NCBI RefSeq assembly: GCF_036881715.1
Contig: NZ_JBAKBF010000002.1
Span: forward strand, 248,001 to 312,000
Direction: 5' to 3'
Length of the DNA stretch: 64,000 nucleotides
Source: Pannonibacter anstelovis
GTDB lineage: Bacteria > Pseudomonadota > Alphaproteobacteria > Rhizobiales > Stappiaceae
Shown: positions 25,705 through 34,577 of the stretch, piece after piece
How positions within the stretch are numbered: position 1 is the first letter of the stretch
Layout of the letters: every line of letters starts with the position of its first letter
The notes under the pieces: model-generated
Database searches by the model: none
What the model saw: only the letters and a program-made list of their open reading frames with translations
Told to the model about the DNA's origin: nothing
Position numbers and translations under genes: made by a program

Positions 25705-26679
25705 CTATCCAGTCATCAGCGTCATGACATGGGCGGCCGTGGAGCGGGCCAAGCCTTCAAGATCATACCCGCCTTCCAGCAGGGAAACCACACGTCCACC
25801 GGCATGCTGGTCGGCCACATCCATGAGAACGCGTGTGATCCAGCCGAAATCGGCCTCCACCAGGTTGAGCCCGCCGAGCGGATCACGTGCGTGGGCATCG
25901 AAGCCGGCGGAAATGATGATCAGTTCCGGCTTGAAGGCCTCAAGCCGAGGCAGGATGCCGGTTTCCACAGCTTCCCTGAAGATGGCGCCGTCATCGCCTG
26001 CGGACAAAGGCACGTTGACGATCGTGTCTGCTTCACCGCGTTCGCTGGCGGCACCCGAGCCGGGGTAAAGCGGCATCTGGTGGGTGGAGCAATACATGAC
26101 GGACGGATCCGCCCAGAAGATGTCCTGCGTGCCATTGCCGTGGTGCACGTCGAAATCGACGATGGCGACACGGCCAATGCCATGGAATGCCTGTGCATGG
26201 CGGGCTGCGATGGCTGCATTGTTGAACAGGCAGAAGCCCATGGCCCGCTCATGTTCCGCGTGGTGGCCGGGCGGGCGCGATGCCACGAAGGCATTGCTGA
26301 CCTTGCGGGTAACCACTTCATCGACGGCCTGACAGGCCGCGCCTGCACCGCGCAGGGCCGCTTCCCAGCTGCCGGGGGAAAGCGTCGTATCGGCATCAAG
26401 CCGTACCAGCCCTTCTTCAGGCGCGGACTTGTAGAGCTGGTCCACATAGGCCATGGGATGGGCGCGGGCGATGGCCTCCACAGTGCCCATGGCAGCCGTC
26501 TCCCGCTCCAGCGCCTGGAACCGCTCATGCTCCAGCACCCGGTCAATGGCCCGCAGGCGGTCCGGACGCTCGGGATGGCCAATGGGTGTCAGGTGATCAA
26601 GAAAGCAGGGATGGGAAATCAGCAGGGTGGACAAGGATCTGCGCTCCTCCGCAAGAACAGGGGTGCCAGTGAGCGGCAT
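25705..26679 (-). CDS. Histone-deacetylase-family protein (class II-like)
   Basis: 324 residues from ATG 26679; an in-frame TTG at 26697 is possible. The zinc-deacetylase fold is clear: HPERPDRLRAI, SRPPGHHAEHERAMGFCLFNN with the catalytic His pair, VDFDVHHGNGTQDIF with the metal ligands Asp/His, ISAGFDAHARDPLG with the second metal Asp, and LLEGGYDLEGLA. Family members deacetylate acetyl-lysine or acetylpolyamines. It starts the xseB transcript; a hairpin with a T-rich tail lies 60 bases upstream. Confidence 0.9.
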   Translation of the reverse strand: MPLTGTPVLAEERRSLSTLLISHPCFLDHLTPIGHPERPDRLRAIDRVLEHERFQALERETAAMGTVEAIARAHPMAYVDQLYKSAPEEGLVRLDADTTLSPGSWEAALRGAGAACQAVDEVVTRKVSNAFVASRPPGHHAEHERAMGFCLFNNAAIAARHAQAFHGIGRVAIVDFDVHHGNGTQDIFWADPSVMYCSTHQMPLYPGSGAASERGEADTIVNVPLSAGDDGAIFREAVETGILPRLEAFKPELIIISAGFDAHARDPLGGLNLVEADFGWITRVLMDVADQHAGGRVVSLLEGGYDLEGLARSTAAHVMTLMTG

Positions 26680-26754
26680 TTCATCCCGGCCTGTCAATCC
26701 GTGAGGTCACGCTTGCGCTGATTGCTGAGGAGAAGGGAGCTTGAGGGGGCAGAC

Positions 26755-26880
26755 AAAAGAAAGGACTTGGCCACAAGGTCAAGTCCTTCTGAAGGTGCGA
26801 GCATCGCTGTGCTCGGGGGAGGTCCGCTGCATCTCCTGTCCTCAAGACTATTGGTAGCTGATTCTGTGCCGCCTTACGCA
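26755..26880 (-). ncRNA. Candidate small RNA or attenuator leader upstream of the deacetylase gene
   Basis: On the minus strand, CCTCCCCC (26815-26822, anti-Shine-Dalgarno-like) is followed by hairpin CGAGCA-CAGCGA-TGCTCG (26798-26815) and by AAGGACTTG/CAAGTCCTT with a ten-base loop (26761-26788), then TCTTTTGTC, a terminator-like tail. A 17-codon frame starting at ATG (about 26838) with AGGACAGGAG before it ends inside the last stem, so a leader-peptide attenuator is an alternative. The 5' end is unknown; the 345-base gap otherwise shows nothing coding. Confidence 0.4.
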
Positions 26881-27042
26881 GGTGATTACAGTAAAAAATG
26901 CCAGACAGGCTGTGCATAAGCTAGCTCATCAACGATGCTCGGCCGGTCCGATATTGGTGAAATATTCAGGCAGGAAAAATGCTTACGCGGATCAGCCCGG
27001 GAAGTTCCAGAAGGATGATGGTCCAACCGGCCAGAAATGCGC

Positions 27043-28029
27043 TCACCTTGGGGCAGCTGCGCGGCGCAGCCTGTCGTTGATCGCTTCACCCAGTCCTTCG
27101 CCGGGAACCGCCTGCACGGCAATGACGGTGGCTCCGCTTGCATCCAGCTGGCGCAGGGCGGAGAAGAGATTGGCCGCCGCTTCCACCAAATCGCCGGTTG
27201 GTGAGAGGTTGAGGCTGGCCCTTGCCTGACCCGCGCCGGGCAGGCCGTCCGGGCCAAACAGCAGTGCAGCCTCACCTTCCTCAATGCCCTGTGCCTCAAG
27301 CCGTACCGCTGCCGCGGGGGCATAATGGGACGTCAGCATGCCAGGCGCTTGCGGTGCATGGTCATCGGCGGCGGCGCGGATCAGGCTGCAGCCCAGCACC
27401 GCTTCGATGGCCGTTGCCGGAATGCCGCCGGGCCGCAGCAGGGCGGGCGTTTCGCCGGTCAGGCTGACGATTGTGGATTCGATGCCGATGGGGCAGGGGC
27501 CTGCGTCGAGCACGTGGGCAACCTTGTCCCCCAGATCCGCAATCACCGCATCCGCATCTGTTGTTGAAATGCGTCCCGAGAGATTGGCGCTGGGCGCGGC
27601 CAGCGGGCGGCCAAGCTGGCTGGCCAGCCAGCGCATGACGGGCGCCGCAGGCACGCGCAGTGCGACGCTGTCGAGGCCAGCGGTCGTCAGGCTGGCGATG
27701 GGGGATGCTGGATTGCGCGGCACCACCATGGTCAGTGGCCCTGGCCAGAAGGCTGCAGCCAGCGCTTTCGCCCGCTCATCGAACAGGCCGTGACGCTCTG
27801 CCGCTTCCAGGCTCTCCACATGCGAGATCAGCGGATTGAAACTCGGCCGCCCCTTTGCCTCGTAGATTCGGGCACAGGCTTCGCCGTTCGTGGCGTCGGC
27901 AGCCAGGCCATAGACCGTCTCGGTCGGTACGGCCACCAGCTTGCCCCCGGCCAGCGCCTCCACCACCGGCTGAAGCAGGCCGGACATCATCCAGTCGGTG
28001 GACTTCAAATCGATGGGCCAGCGCTGCAT
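27043..28029 (-). CDS. L-threonylcarbamoyladenylate synthase (Sua5 type)
   Basis: 328 residues with the YrdC domain first (VPTETVYGLAADATN, GRPSFNPLISH with the K/R-x-R-x-x-P-x-N-P-L-x-x-H type motif, FWPGPLTMVVPR, SANLSG) and a C-terminal Sua5 domain, linked by APGMLTSHYAP. It makes threonylcarbamoyl-AMP, the precursor of t6A37 in tRNAs reading ANN codons. GGAG precedes the ATG. Divergent from the acyl-CoA dehydrogenase with a palindromic operator between them. Confidence 0.92.
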   Translation of the reverse strand: MQRWPIDLKSTDWMMSGLLQPVVEALAGGKLVAVPTETVYGLAADATNGEACARIYEAKGRPSFNPLISHVESLEAAERHGLFDERAKALAAAFWPGPLTMVVPRNPASPIASLTTAGLDSVALRVPAAPVMRWLASQLGRPLAAPSANLSGRISTTDADAVIADLGDKVAHVLDAGPCPIGIESTIVSLTGETPALLRPGGIPATAIEAVLGCSLIRAAADDHAPQAPGMLTSHYAPAAAVRLEAQGIEEGEAALLFGPDGLPGAGQARASLNLSPTGDLVEAAANLFSALRQLDASGATVIAVQAVPGEGLGEAINDRLRRAAAPR

Positions 28030-28102
28030 TCTGGGGCTCCGGAAGCCGGGGCGGCTGCGCTGTGCAAACAGAAAACGGCGCGGCCTGCCTCTGGGTAACG
28101 TA

Positions 28103-28130
28103 TTGACGTTTACGTAAACTGCGGTACGTT
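28103..28130 (+). promoter_or_regulatory. Promoter overlapped by GTTTACGTAAAC palindrome
   Basis: TTGACG (28103-28108) and TACGTT (28125-28130) with 16 bases between them could be -35 and -10 of the fatty-acid gene pair. The perfect 12-base palindrome GTTTACGTAAAC at 28108-28119 lies in the spacer. The combined TTGACGTTTACGTAAA resembles operators of MerR-family regulators of branched-chain and acyl-CoA catabolism (LiuR type) by recollection. Confidence 0.5.
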
Positions 28131-28217
28131 CGCAGGAGACACATGAGATGCGCGGCTTTTGCGGACTTCAGCGGTCCACGTCAAGCACCAAGCGCGTCCG
28201 GATCAGGGAGAAACAGG

Positions 28218-30008
28218 ATGTATCGCGCGCCGCTCGCCGAAATTGCCTTCACGCTCAAGCATGTGGCCGGACTGCCGCAAGTCCGGGACGCCTATGGCGC
28301 GGAAGAGCTTGGCGAGGATCTGGTCGAGGCTATTCTGACAGAGGCCGGGCGTTTCGCCGCCGAGGAAATCGCCCCGCTCAACAAGATCGCCGACAGGCAG
28401 GGCACGCCCTTCGCCAATGGCACGGTGACGACGCCGGAAGGCTGGCGCGATTGCTATCATCACTGGATCGAGGGCGGCTGGAACGCGCTTGCTGCCGGTA
28501 CGGACTTTGGCGGGCAGGGCCTGCCTGTGATGCTGAACATCGCCGCGCTGGAAATGTGGAATTCCGCCTCCATGGCTTTCGCCCTTGGGCCGACACTGAC
28601 TATGGGCGCCGTCGAGGCGCTGGAGAAGCATGCGGCGCCGGAGCTTCAGGAGAAGTACCTCGCCAAGCTCGTTTCCGGCGAGTGGATGGGCACCATGAAC
28701 CTGACGGAGCCGCAGGCGGGCTCCGATCTCAATGCGCTGAAGGCAAGGGCCGAGCGCAACGCCGATGGCAGCTACCGTATCTTCGGGCAGAAAATCTACA
28801 TCACCTATGGCGAGCATGATCTGACGGACAACATCATCCATCTGGTGCTGGCCCGCCTGCCGGATGCGCCTGCAGGCACGCGCGGTATTTCGCTGTTTCT
28901 GGTGCCGAAGTTCTTCGTCAATGACGATGGTTCGCTGGGCGCGCGCAATGATGTGCGCTGCGCCGGCATCGAGCACAAGCTCGGCATCCATGGCTCGCCC
29001 ACTTGCACTATGATTTATGGTGACGAGGGCGGCGCCACAGGCTGGCTGATCGGCGAGGAGAACCGGGGCCTTGCCTGCATGTTCACCATGATGAACAACG
29101 CCCGCCTTGCGGTGGGCGTGCAAGGGCTGGGCGTTTCCGAGCGGGCCTTCCAGCATGCGCTCGCCTATGCGCTGGACCGCCGTCAGGGCCGCGCCCCGGG
29201 CGACAAGGGCGAGGGCATGAGCCCGATTGCCCTGCATCCCGACATCAAGCGCACCCTGCTGGCCATGCAGGCCCGCACGCAGGTGGCCCGTGCCATCTGC
29301 TATTCCTGCGCCCATGCCATCGACATGGCGCATCTGGCCGCAACGCCGGAAGAGCGGGCGCATTGGGCAAGCCGCGCCGGGCTGCTGACGCCCATTGCCA
29401 AGGCGCTCTCCACCGACTTTGGCGTGGAATCGGCTTCGCTTGGCATTCAGGTGCACGGCGGCATGGGCTTCATCGAGGAAACCGGGGCTGCCCAGCACCT
29501 GCGCGATGCCCGCATTGCGCCGATCTATGAGGGCACCAACGGCATTCAGGCGATCGACCTCGTGCAGCGCAAGCTGCCGCTGGAGGGCGGGGCGCATGTG
29601 GACGGGTTTATTGCCGAACTGAAGGCGATTGCAGAGGCCGCCGCAGCTCATTCGGATGAGGATATCAAGGCAACTGCCGCCCATCTTCTGCCCGCTCTCG
29701 ACGGACTGTCCTCCGCGACAGCCTGGCTGAAGCAGGCTCAGGCTGATGGCCGGGTGGCGGAAGCGCTGGCGGGTGCTACGCCCTATCTGCGGCTGGCTGG
29801 GCTGGTGCTTGGCGGCGCGCTTCTTCTCAAGGGCGCGATGGCTGGCGAGGGGCAGGACCCGGCAGCAGAGGCCCACCGCCGCCTGCTGGCGCGCCACTTT
29901 GCCGAAACGCTGCTGGGCGAGACAGCGGGGCTTGCCCGCGATGTGACAGGCGCGGCAGGCGCAATCCTTGCCTTCGATCCGGCGGCCCTTTCGGCCCGCA
30001 TCGGCTGA
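28218..30008 (+). CDS. Acyl-CoA dehydrogenase, long form
   Basis: 596 residues from ATG 28218 (AGGGAG and AGG upstream). Landmarks: GWMGTMNLTEPQAGSDL (FAD-binding region), KIYITYGEHD, and the catalytic base loop IYEGTNGIQAIDLVQRKL. The extra C-terminal domain of ~120 residues matches the long acyl-CoA dehydrogenases also related to DmdC, which act on acyl-CoAs such as 3-methylmercaptopropionyl-CoA; general fatty acid use cannot be excluded. Forms an operon with the enoyl-CoA hydratase 40 bases on. Confidence 0.9.
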   Translation: MYRAPLAEIAFTLKHVAGLPQVRDAYGAEELGEDLVEAILTEAGRFAAEEIAPLNKIADRQGTPFANGTVTTPEGWRDCYHHWIEGGWNALAAGTDFGGQGLPVMLNIAALEMWNSASMAFALGPTLTMGAVEALEKHAAPELQEKYLAKLVSGEWMGTMNLTEPQAGSDLNALKARAERNADGSYRIFGQKIYITYGEHDLTDNIIHLVLARLPDAPAGTRGISLFLVPKFFVNDDGSLGARNDVRCAGIEHKLGIHGSPTCTMIYGDEGGATGWLIGEENRGLACMFTMMNNARLAVGVQGLGVSERAFQHALAYALDRRQGRAPGDKGEGMSPIALHPDIKRTLLAMQARTQVARAICYSCAHAIDMAHLAATPEERAHWASRAGLLTPIAKALSTDFGVESASLGIQVHGGMGFIEETGAAQHLRDARIAPIYEGTNGIQAIDLVQRKLPLEGGAHVDGFIAELKAIAEAAAAHSDEDIKATAAHLLPALDGLSSATAWLKQAQADGRVAEALAGATPYLRLAGLVLGGALLLKGAMAGEGQDPAAEAHRRLLARHFAETLLGETAGLARDVTGAAGAILAFDPAALSARIG

Positions 30009-30048
30009 TGGTTGAGGTTCTGACGAGACGTGAAGCGGGGAGGGCGGC

Positions 30049-30795
30049 ATGATCCGTCATGAAAGCAGGGATGGCGTGAACCTTGTCAGGTTCGACAGGC
30101 CGGACAAGAAGAACGCCATCACCGGCGAGATGTATCTGGCGCTCGTGGATGGGTTGATGGCTGGCGAGGCGGATTCGGCCATTGGCTGCCACCTCATCTG
30201 TGGTTCGCCCGGTGCCTTCACCGCTGGCAACGATATTGCCGACTTCATGCGTTTTGCGTCTCAAGGTGATCTGTCGGACACACCGGTGCTGAAGTTCCTG
30301 TCGGTTCTGGCACGGCTGGAAAAGCCTCTGGTGGCAGCGGTGGATGGTCTTGCCATCGGCGTCGGCACCACGTTGCTGTTCCACTGCGACATGGTCTATG
30401 CCACGCCCCGCACGGTGCTGCGCACACCGTTTGTCGATCTGGGGCTGGTGCCGGAAGCGGGCTCCAGCTTGCTGGCGCCGCGCATCATGGGCCACCAGCG
30501 CGCCTTTGCGCTTCTGTGCCTAGGCGATGCCTTCACGGCGGAAGCCGCCCGTGAGGCGGGCATCGTCAATCATGTGGTCAACGAGGCCGATCTTGAAACG
30601 GCTGCCTTTGACTGCGCCAGCCGTATTGCCGCGCGGCCACGGGAGGCCATGGCCCTCTCCCGCCGCCTGCTGCGCGGGGACCGGACGGAGGTTCTGGCGC
30701 GGATGGACGAGGAAGCCCTCATCTTCGGCCAGCGCCTCTCCTCCCCGGAAGCCGCCACCGCATTTGCGGCCTTCATGGGCAAGGCGAAGGGCTGA
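30049..30795 (+). CDS. Enoyl-CoA hydratase/isomerase family protein
   Basis: 248 residues of the crotonase fold: RPDKKNAITGEMY, oxyanion-hole blocks GAFTAGNDIADF and VDGLAIGVGTTL, and FVDLGLVPEAGSS where Glu is the usual catalytic acid/base. It hydrates the double bond made by the upstream dehydrogenase, or isomerises it. GGGGAGGG precedes the ATG. Cytoplasmic; no beta-oxidation thiolase is nearby. Confidence 0.9.
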   Translation: MIRHESRDGVNLVRFDRPDKKNAITGEMYLALVDGLMAGEADSAIGCHLICGSPGAFTAGNDIADFMRFASQGDLSDTPVLKFLSVLARLEKPLVAAVDGLAIGVGTTLLFHCDMVYATPRTVLRTPFVDLGLVPEAGSSLLAPRIMGHQRAFALLCLGDAFTAEAAREAGIVNHVVNEADLETAAFDCASRIAARPREAMALSRRLLRGDRTEVLARMDEEALIFGQRLSSPEAATAFAAFMGKAKG

Positions 30796-30896
30796 ACCGG
30801 GACGGCTGGGTGATTGCTCCGACCAGTCAGAGACATGCTGCCTTGCTGCTTGCTCAGGTGTCGCCCCGGCCCTTTGAGCCTGCAACTCCCTTACAG

Positions 30897-30918
30897 GTCC
30901 CGGCACGGAGGCCGGGAC
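30897..30918. repeat. Short palindromic repeat
   Basis: GTCCCGGC and GCCGGGAC make an eight-pair stem with loop ACGGAG in the gap after the hydratase gene. Composition (CCCGGCACGG...) is that of REP-like intergenic repeats of alphaproteobacteria. The flanking 100 bases hold no coding frame. Confidence 0.4.
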
Positions 30919-30981
30919 GGCGGTGAGTGTTGAGAGGCTGCGGGCATCTGATCACCCGCAGCTGGCAGGTTCAAACAAACC

Positions 30982-31007
30982 AGCCCGCCGGACTGCTCCG
31001 GCGGGCT
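30982..31007. terminator. Bidirectional terminator
   Basis: AGCCCGCCGGA-CTGC-TCCGGCGGGCT is a perfect eleven-pair hairpin between the hydratase gene and the convergent DnaJ-like gene. Tails are GCTTCATTTCTG on plus and GGTTTGTTTG on minus. Confidence 0.75.
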
Positions 31008-31038
31008 GCTTCATTTCTGTTGTTCAAATGGGCAATGG

Positions 31039-32022
31039 TCAGTCGAATTCGGGGCCGCGGGCCGGGTAGGGCGTGACTTCCCGCCAGGCCTTCATCAGCG
31101 TTTCCAGCTCTTCGTCGGCATGCGGCGGCAGCACGATCTCGAGGCGGACCAGAAGGTCGCCATGGCCGCCGTTTTTCGTCGGCAAGCCCTTGCCCTTGAG
31201 CCGCATGGTCTTGCCGCTGCTGGAACCGGGCGGGATGGTGAGATAGGCCGCGCCGTCGAGCAGCGGCGTGCGCACCTTGGCACCCAGAACCGCCTCATAA
31301 AGAGCCAGCGGCAGATCGAGATGCAGGTCGTTGCCCTTGACCGCGAACAGTTTGTGCGGCTTCAGCCGGATCTCGATCACCGCATCGCCTGCTGGCCCGC
31401 CATTGATGCCGGGCTGGCCCTGACCGCGCAGACGGATCTTGTCGCCTTCCATGGTGCCTGCCGGGATCTTCATGTCGATGGTCTTGCCATTGGGCAGGGT
31501 GACTCGGGTCTTTCCGTCCCGGCCGAGCTCCTCGACTGTTACGAGCGCAATCATTTCGACCGTCTGGCCGGAGCGGGGGGCGCCGCCGCGTGCTGCGCCC
31601 GGATCCCCGGCAAAGCCACGGGTGCCAGCCCCTGCACCGGGGCCCGCGCCTGCGCCGCCACGGCGTGCGCCGAAGCCGCCGAGAATGTCGTTCAGAATGT
31701 CATCAAAGGCACCGCCCGTGAAGCTGCTGCCGGCACCGCCGCGCGATGCACCTTCGCGGAAGCCGTCGAAGCCTTCGAAGCCATGGGCCTGAAAGCGCGG
31801 CTTGCCGTCGGCGCCAATCTCGCCACGGTCGAACTTCTGGCGCTTCTCCTTGTCGCCCACGATCTCATAGGCCTGGTTGATCTCGGAGAAGCGTGCCTGT
31901 GCATTCGGATCATTGGCGTTCTGATCCGGATGGTACTGCTTTGCAAGCTTGCGGAAGGCCCGTTTGATGTCCGCTTCGCTTGCCGTTTTGGTTACGCCAA
32001 GAACGGAGTAGGGGTCTTTCAT
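31039..32022 (-). CDS. DnaJ/CbpA-like co-chaperone
   Basis: 327 residues from ATG 32022. J domain at residues 2-66 with the HPD tripeptide (KQYHPDQNAND); a Gly/Phe/Ala-rich linker (about 90-145); then the two beta-barrel C-terminal substrate-binding domains (VTLPNGKTIDMKIPAGT, RLRGQGQPG, LRLKGKGLP). The zinc-finger Cys repeats of DnaJ are absent, so it is of CbpA (type II) class, assisting DnaK. It is alone and convergent with the hydratase operon. Confidence 0.9.
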   Translation of the reverse strand: MKDPYSVLGVTKTASEADIKRAFRKLAKQYHPDQNANDPNAQARFSEINQAYEIVGDKEKRQKFDRGEIGADGKPRFQAHGFEGFDGFREGASRGGAGSSFTGGAFDDILNDILGGFGARRGGAGAGPGAGAGTRGFAGDPGAARGGAPRSGQTVEMIALVTVEELGRDGKTRVTLPNGKTIDMKIPAGTMEGDKIRLRGQGQPGINGGPAGDAVIEIRLKPHKLFAVKGNDLHLDLPLALYEAVLGAKVRTPLLDGAAYLTIPPGSSSGKTMRLKGKGLPTKNGGHGDLLVRLEIVLPPHADEELETLMKAWREVTPYPARGPEFD

Positions 32023-32166
32023 TGTCAGTCCGCTATGTGGTGAAAGCGCCCGGAGCATCCGGACGCCTGCTAAGTCTAGTCACGTCTCATATGGGAAGCG
32101 ACAGGAAATGATGCCAGTACAAGCTTGCACGTAGCTCATGCAGCGCCGGAACGGGAATATCTTCTT

Positions 32167-32625
32167 TCAAACTCCGAGTGCAGCAAGACTGATGACGGCT
32201 AGGTTCTGGCGCGCATCCCGGCAGGCGCTTCCCTCATAGGCCTTCACCCCCTGAAAGGTGTTGGCTGTTGTACGGAAGCTCATGCAGCCGGGCACCTGCG
32301 CACTTTCGCCGGACACCTTGGTGATGGTGCCGGAATTGCCGCTTTCTGGATTGAGCCAGGGAATCTCCACCTCGCCTCCATCCGAAGGCGCCGTTTCGGC
32401 AAGTGCCAGAGCGATGACTTGGCGGTCCGTCGGGTCGACGCCCGCACTTGCATCCGTCGGCATGCCATCAATGGAGTTGGTCAGATCCAGCGGCGCGATC
32501 GCGTCGTTGGTGGCAAGCGTGGATGACATCTGCGAGCAGCCAGCCGTCATCCAGCCCAGCGACAAAATTACGCCAAGCCGAACCAGCCGCTTGGAAAGCG
32601 GCCGGGGATATGAAAGGTTACGCAT
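32167..32625 (-). CDS. Putative lipoprotein, surface-antigen-like
   Basis: 152 residues from ATG 32625. The N-terminus RLVRLGVILSLGWMTAGC-SQ ends in a lipobox-like TAGC, so it may be lipidated at Cys and anchored to a membrane. The mature protein (IPWLNPESGNSGTITKV, and GCMSFRTTANTFQGVKAYEGSACR) resembles RT0821/Lpp0805-type bacterial surface antigens (COG4520), which contain WxNP-GNxG. Function unknown. Divergent from pdxH with 78 bases between starts. Confidence 0.72.
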   Translation of the reverse strand: MRNLSYPRPLSKRLVRLGVILSLGWMTAGCSQMSSTLATNDAIAPLDLTNSIDGMPTDASAGVDPTDRQVIALALAETAPSDGGEVEIPWLNPESGNSGTITKVSGESAQVPGCMSFRTTANTFQGVKAYEGSACRDARQNLAVISLAALGV

Positions 32626-32703
32626 CACAAAAGCCCTTCTTTCCCCGGGTCGGACCTTCCCGTCCGGAGGCAAAGCGCCCATCAGAAGCAGTCGTGAAAG
32701 CCT

Positions 32704-33342
32704 ATGACCCATACAGTAAACACTCCCCCGGAAGCGTTAACAAAAGGTGACTTCACGGAAGTAGCGGAGCCATTTCAGCTTTTTGCTGAATGGCTTGCGG
32801 ATGCCACAGAGAAAGAGATCAATGATCCCAACGCCGTAGCGGTCGCCACGGTCGATGAGGATGGCTTGCCGAATGTGCGCATGGTGCTGCTCAAGGATTT
32901 CGATGAGCGCGGCTTCGTGTTCTACACGAATCTGGAAAGCGCCAAGGGGCGCGAGCTTCTCTCCGCTGGCAAGGCGGCCATGTGCTTCCACTGGAAGTCA
33001 CTGCGCCGTCAGGTGCGGGTGCGCGGGCTCGTCACGCAGGTCAGCGCGGAAGAGGCGGACGAGTATTACAAGTCCCGCCCGCGCGGCAGCCGCATCGGCG
33101 CCTGGGCTTCGAAACAGTCCCGCCCGCTGGAAAGCCGTTTTGCGCTGGAAAAGGAAGTCGCCCGCTACACGGCCAAGTTCGGCATCGGCGACATTCCCCG
33201 CCCGGACCATTGGTCTGGCCTGCGCATCGTGCCGGTGGAAATCGAGTTCTGGCACGACCGCCCGTTCCGCCTGCACGACCGGGTGAAATTCACCCGGACA
33301 TCGGAAGCCGAAGCATGGACGAAGGCCCGTCTCTATCCGTAA
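32704..33342 (+). CDS. pdxH: Pyridoxine/pyridoxamine 5'-phosphate oxidase
   Basis: 212 residues of standard PdxH form: NAVAVATVDEDGLPNVRMVLLKDF, GFVFYTNLESAKG, FHWKSLRRQVRVRG, ASKQSRPLESR and the C-terminal FWHDRPFRLHDR with LYP end. It uses FMN and O2 to make pyridoxal phosphate in the cytoplasm. It stands alone and is followed by a strong hairpin before the convergent corA gene. Confidence 0.95.
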   Translation: MTHTVNTPPEALTKGDFTEVAEPFQLFAEWLADATEKEINDPNAVAVATVDEDGLPNVRMVLLKDFDERGFVFYTNLESAKGRELLSAGKAAMCFHWKSLRRQVRVRGLVTQVSAEEADEYYKSRPRGSRIGAWASKQSRPLESRFALEKEVARYTAKFGIGDIPRPDHWSGLRIVPVEIEFWHDRPFRLHDRVKFTRTSEAEAWTKARLYP

Positions 33343-33396
33343 AGCGATGAAAGCGGCCCTGACCGGCATGAGCCCATGCGGCGCATGAGCAATTTC

Positions 33397-33428
33397 AAGG
33401 CCTGCGATGCGTCAGCATCGCAGGCCTT
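33397..33428. terminator. Strong bidirectional hairpin
   Basis: AAGGCCTGCGATGC-GTCA-GCATCGCAGGCCTT is a perfect 14-pair stem with a four-base loop between convergent pdxH and corA. The stem itself provides the A/T ends (TT outward); a long T run is missing. Confidence 0.75.
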
Positions 33429-33432
33429 GTCG

Positions 33433-34407
33433 TCAGAGCAGCTTCTTCCAGCGGAAATAGAGGAAGGTCAGCATGATGGAGAGCACCATCAGTCCGATCG
33501 AATAGGGATAGCCCCATTCCCATTCCAGCTCGGGCATTCTGGTGAAGTTCATGCCGTAGATCGAAGCGATGAGCGTCGGCGGCAGGAACACGACAGCAAG
33601 AACCGAGAAGATCTTGATGATCTGGTTCTGCTCCAGGTTCACGAGGCCGACGGTGGCGTCCAGCAGGAAGCTCAGCTTGGCATCAAGTGCGTCGGCATGC
33701 TCCTTGATCGAATTGATGTCCCGGCCCAGCATCTTGCAGGCGGCCACCTGTTCATCCGTCAGGTTTACCCGTGAGGACCGGGCAGAGAGGAACAGGAACA
33801 GCCGGGTTAGGCTGGCGCAGACATCATGCATGCGCGCGACCTGCAGGCCGATGCGTCCCTGCGTGCGGATGGCCGAGCGGTAGGTCTCTGCTTTACGCGA
33901 GCTCAATCCCTCCTCGAACACATGCATCGACATGCGGTCGAAGGCATCGGAGGCCTCCTCCATCACATCGGCGCAGCGGTCGCAGATGATGTCCAGCAGC
34001 ACGAACAGCACGCCCGGCCCGTTGCGCGGAATGGTCCCATCCTGCTGCACGCGCCGGGCACATGTCTGGATCGACTGCGGCTCGCCATAGCGTACGGTTA
34101 CAAGGCGGCGGGCGCTGAGCACGAACGTCACGGATGCGGTGCGCGGGTCCGGCATACGGGCCGCAAGGGGCAGGATTGCCGTCATGACGATAGCACCCGG
34201 CTCCTCGTAAAGCCGTTCCGACGTTTCGATTGAAGAGATTTCTTCCCGGGTCGGGATCTCGGCCCCCATCAGCTTTTCCGCCAGCCGCTGTTCCTCGAAG
34301 GTAGGATTGAACAGGTCAATCCACACGGCAGAAGGAGGGATCTGCGTCCCTGCCGTCACTTCGAGGCGGGCCATTGCGGCGGCTGTTGGCGTGTATGCAA
34401 TGATCAT
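33433..34407 (-). CDS. corA: CorA-family magnesium/metal transporter
   Basis: 324 residues. The long acidic N-terminal cytoplasmic part ends with helix-forming repeats, then two C-terminal membrane helices. The pore motif YGMNF follows helix 1, as in CorA, and the protein ends in basic FRWKKLL. It brings Mg2+ (or Co2+/Ni2+) across the inner membrane. The stop codon lies five bases beyond the hairpin of pdxH. Confidence 0.92.
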   Translation of the reverse strand: MIIAYTPTAAAMARLEVTAGTQIPPSAVWIDLFNPTFEEQRLAEKLMGAEIPTREEISSIETSERLYEEPGAIVMTAILPLAARMPDPRTASVTFVLSARRLVTVRYGEPQSIQTCARRVQQDGTIPRNGPGVLFVLLDIICDRCADVMEEASDAFDRMSMHVFEEGLSSRKAETYRSAIRTQGRIGLQVARMHDVCASLTRLFLFLSARSSRVNLTDEQVAACKMLGRDINSIKEHADALDAKLSFLLDATVGLVNLEQNQIIKIFSVLAVVFLPPTLIASIYGMNFTRMPELEWEWGYPYSIGLMVLSIMLTFLYFRWKKLL

Positions 34408-34525
34408 AAAGGAACTCCCGCCCTATGCGCCGCGATGACGATGCCACGCCGCATACGATTCCACCATGACAGAAAGACGACAGGCGCTGGATCATGTGAT
34501 GCGGGAAGGGACGCTGAAAATGCAA

Positions 34526-34556
34526 GAGCCGGGCACCCTCCTCAGATGCCCGGCTC
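34526..34556 (-). terminator. Terminator of the 49-residue gene; plus-strand loop reads CCTCCTC
   Basis: GAGCCGGGCA and TGCCCGGCTC pair over ten bases; on the minus strand the tail is TTGCATTTTC. It follows the small gene by about 20 bases. On the opposite strand the loop shows an anti-Shine-Dalgarno CCCTCCTC, as seen in some rhizobial small RNAs. Confidence 0.65.
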
Positions 34557-34577
34557 AGAAATCAGCGCTCATGCGCC

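Noticed and set aside
28203..30050. A 615-codon minus-strand frame opposite the acyl-CoA dehydrogenase
   Set aside because: Antisense shadow of a well-recognised enzyme.
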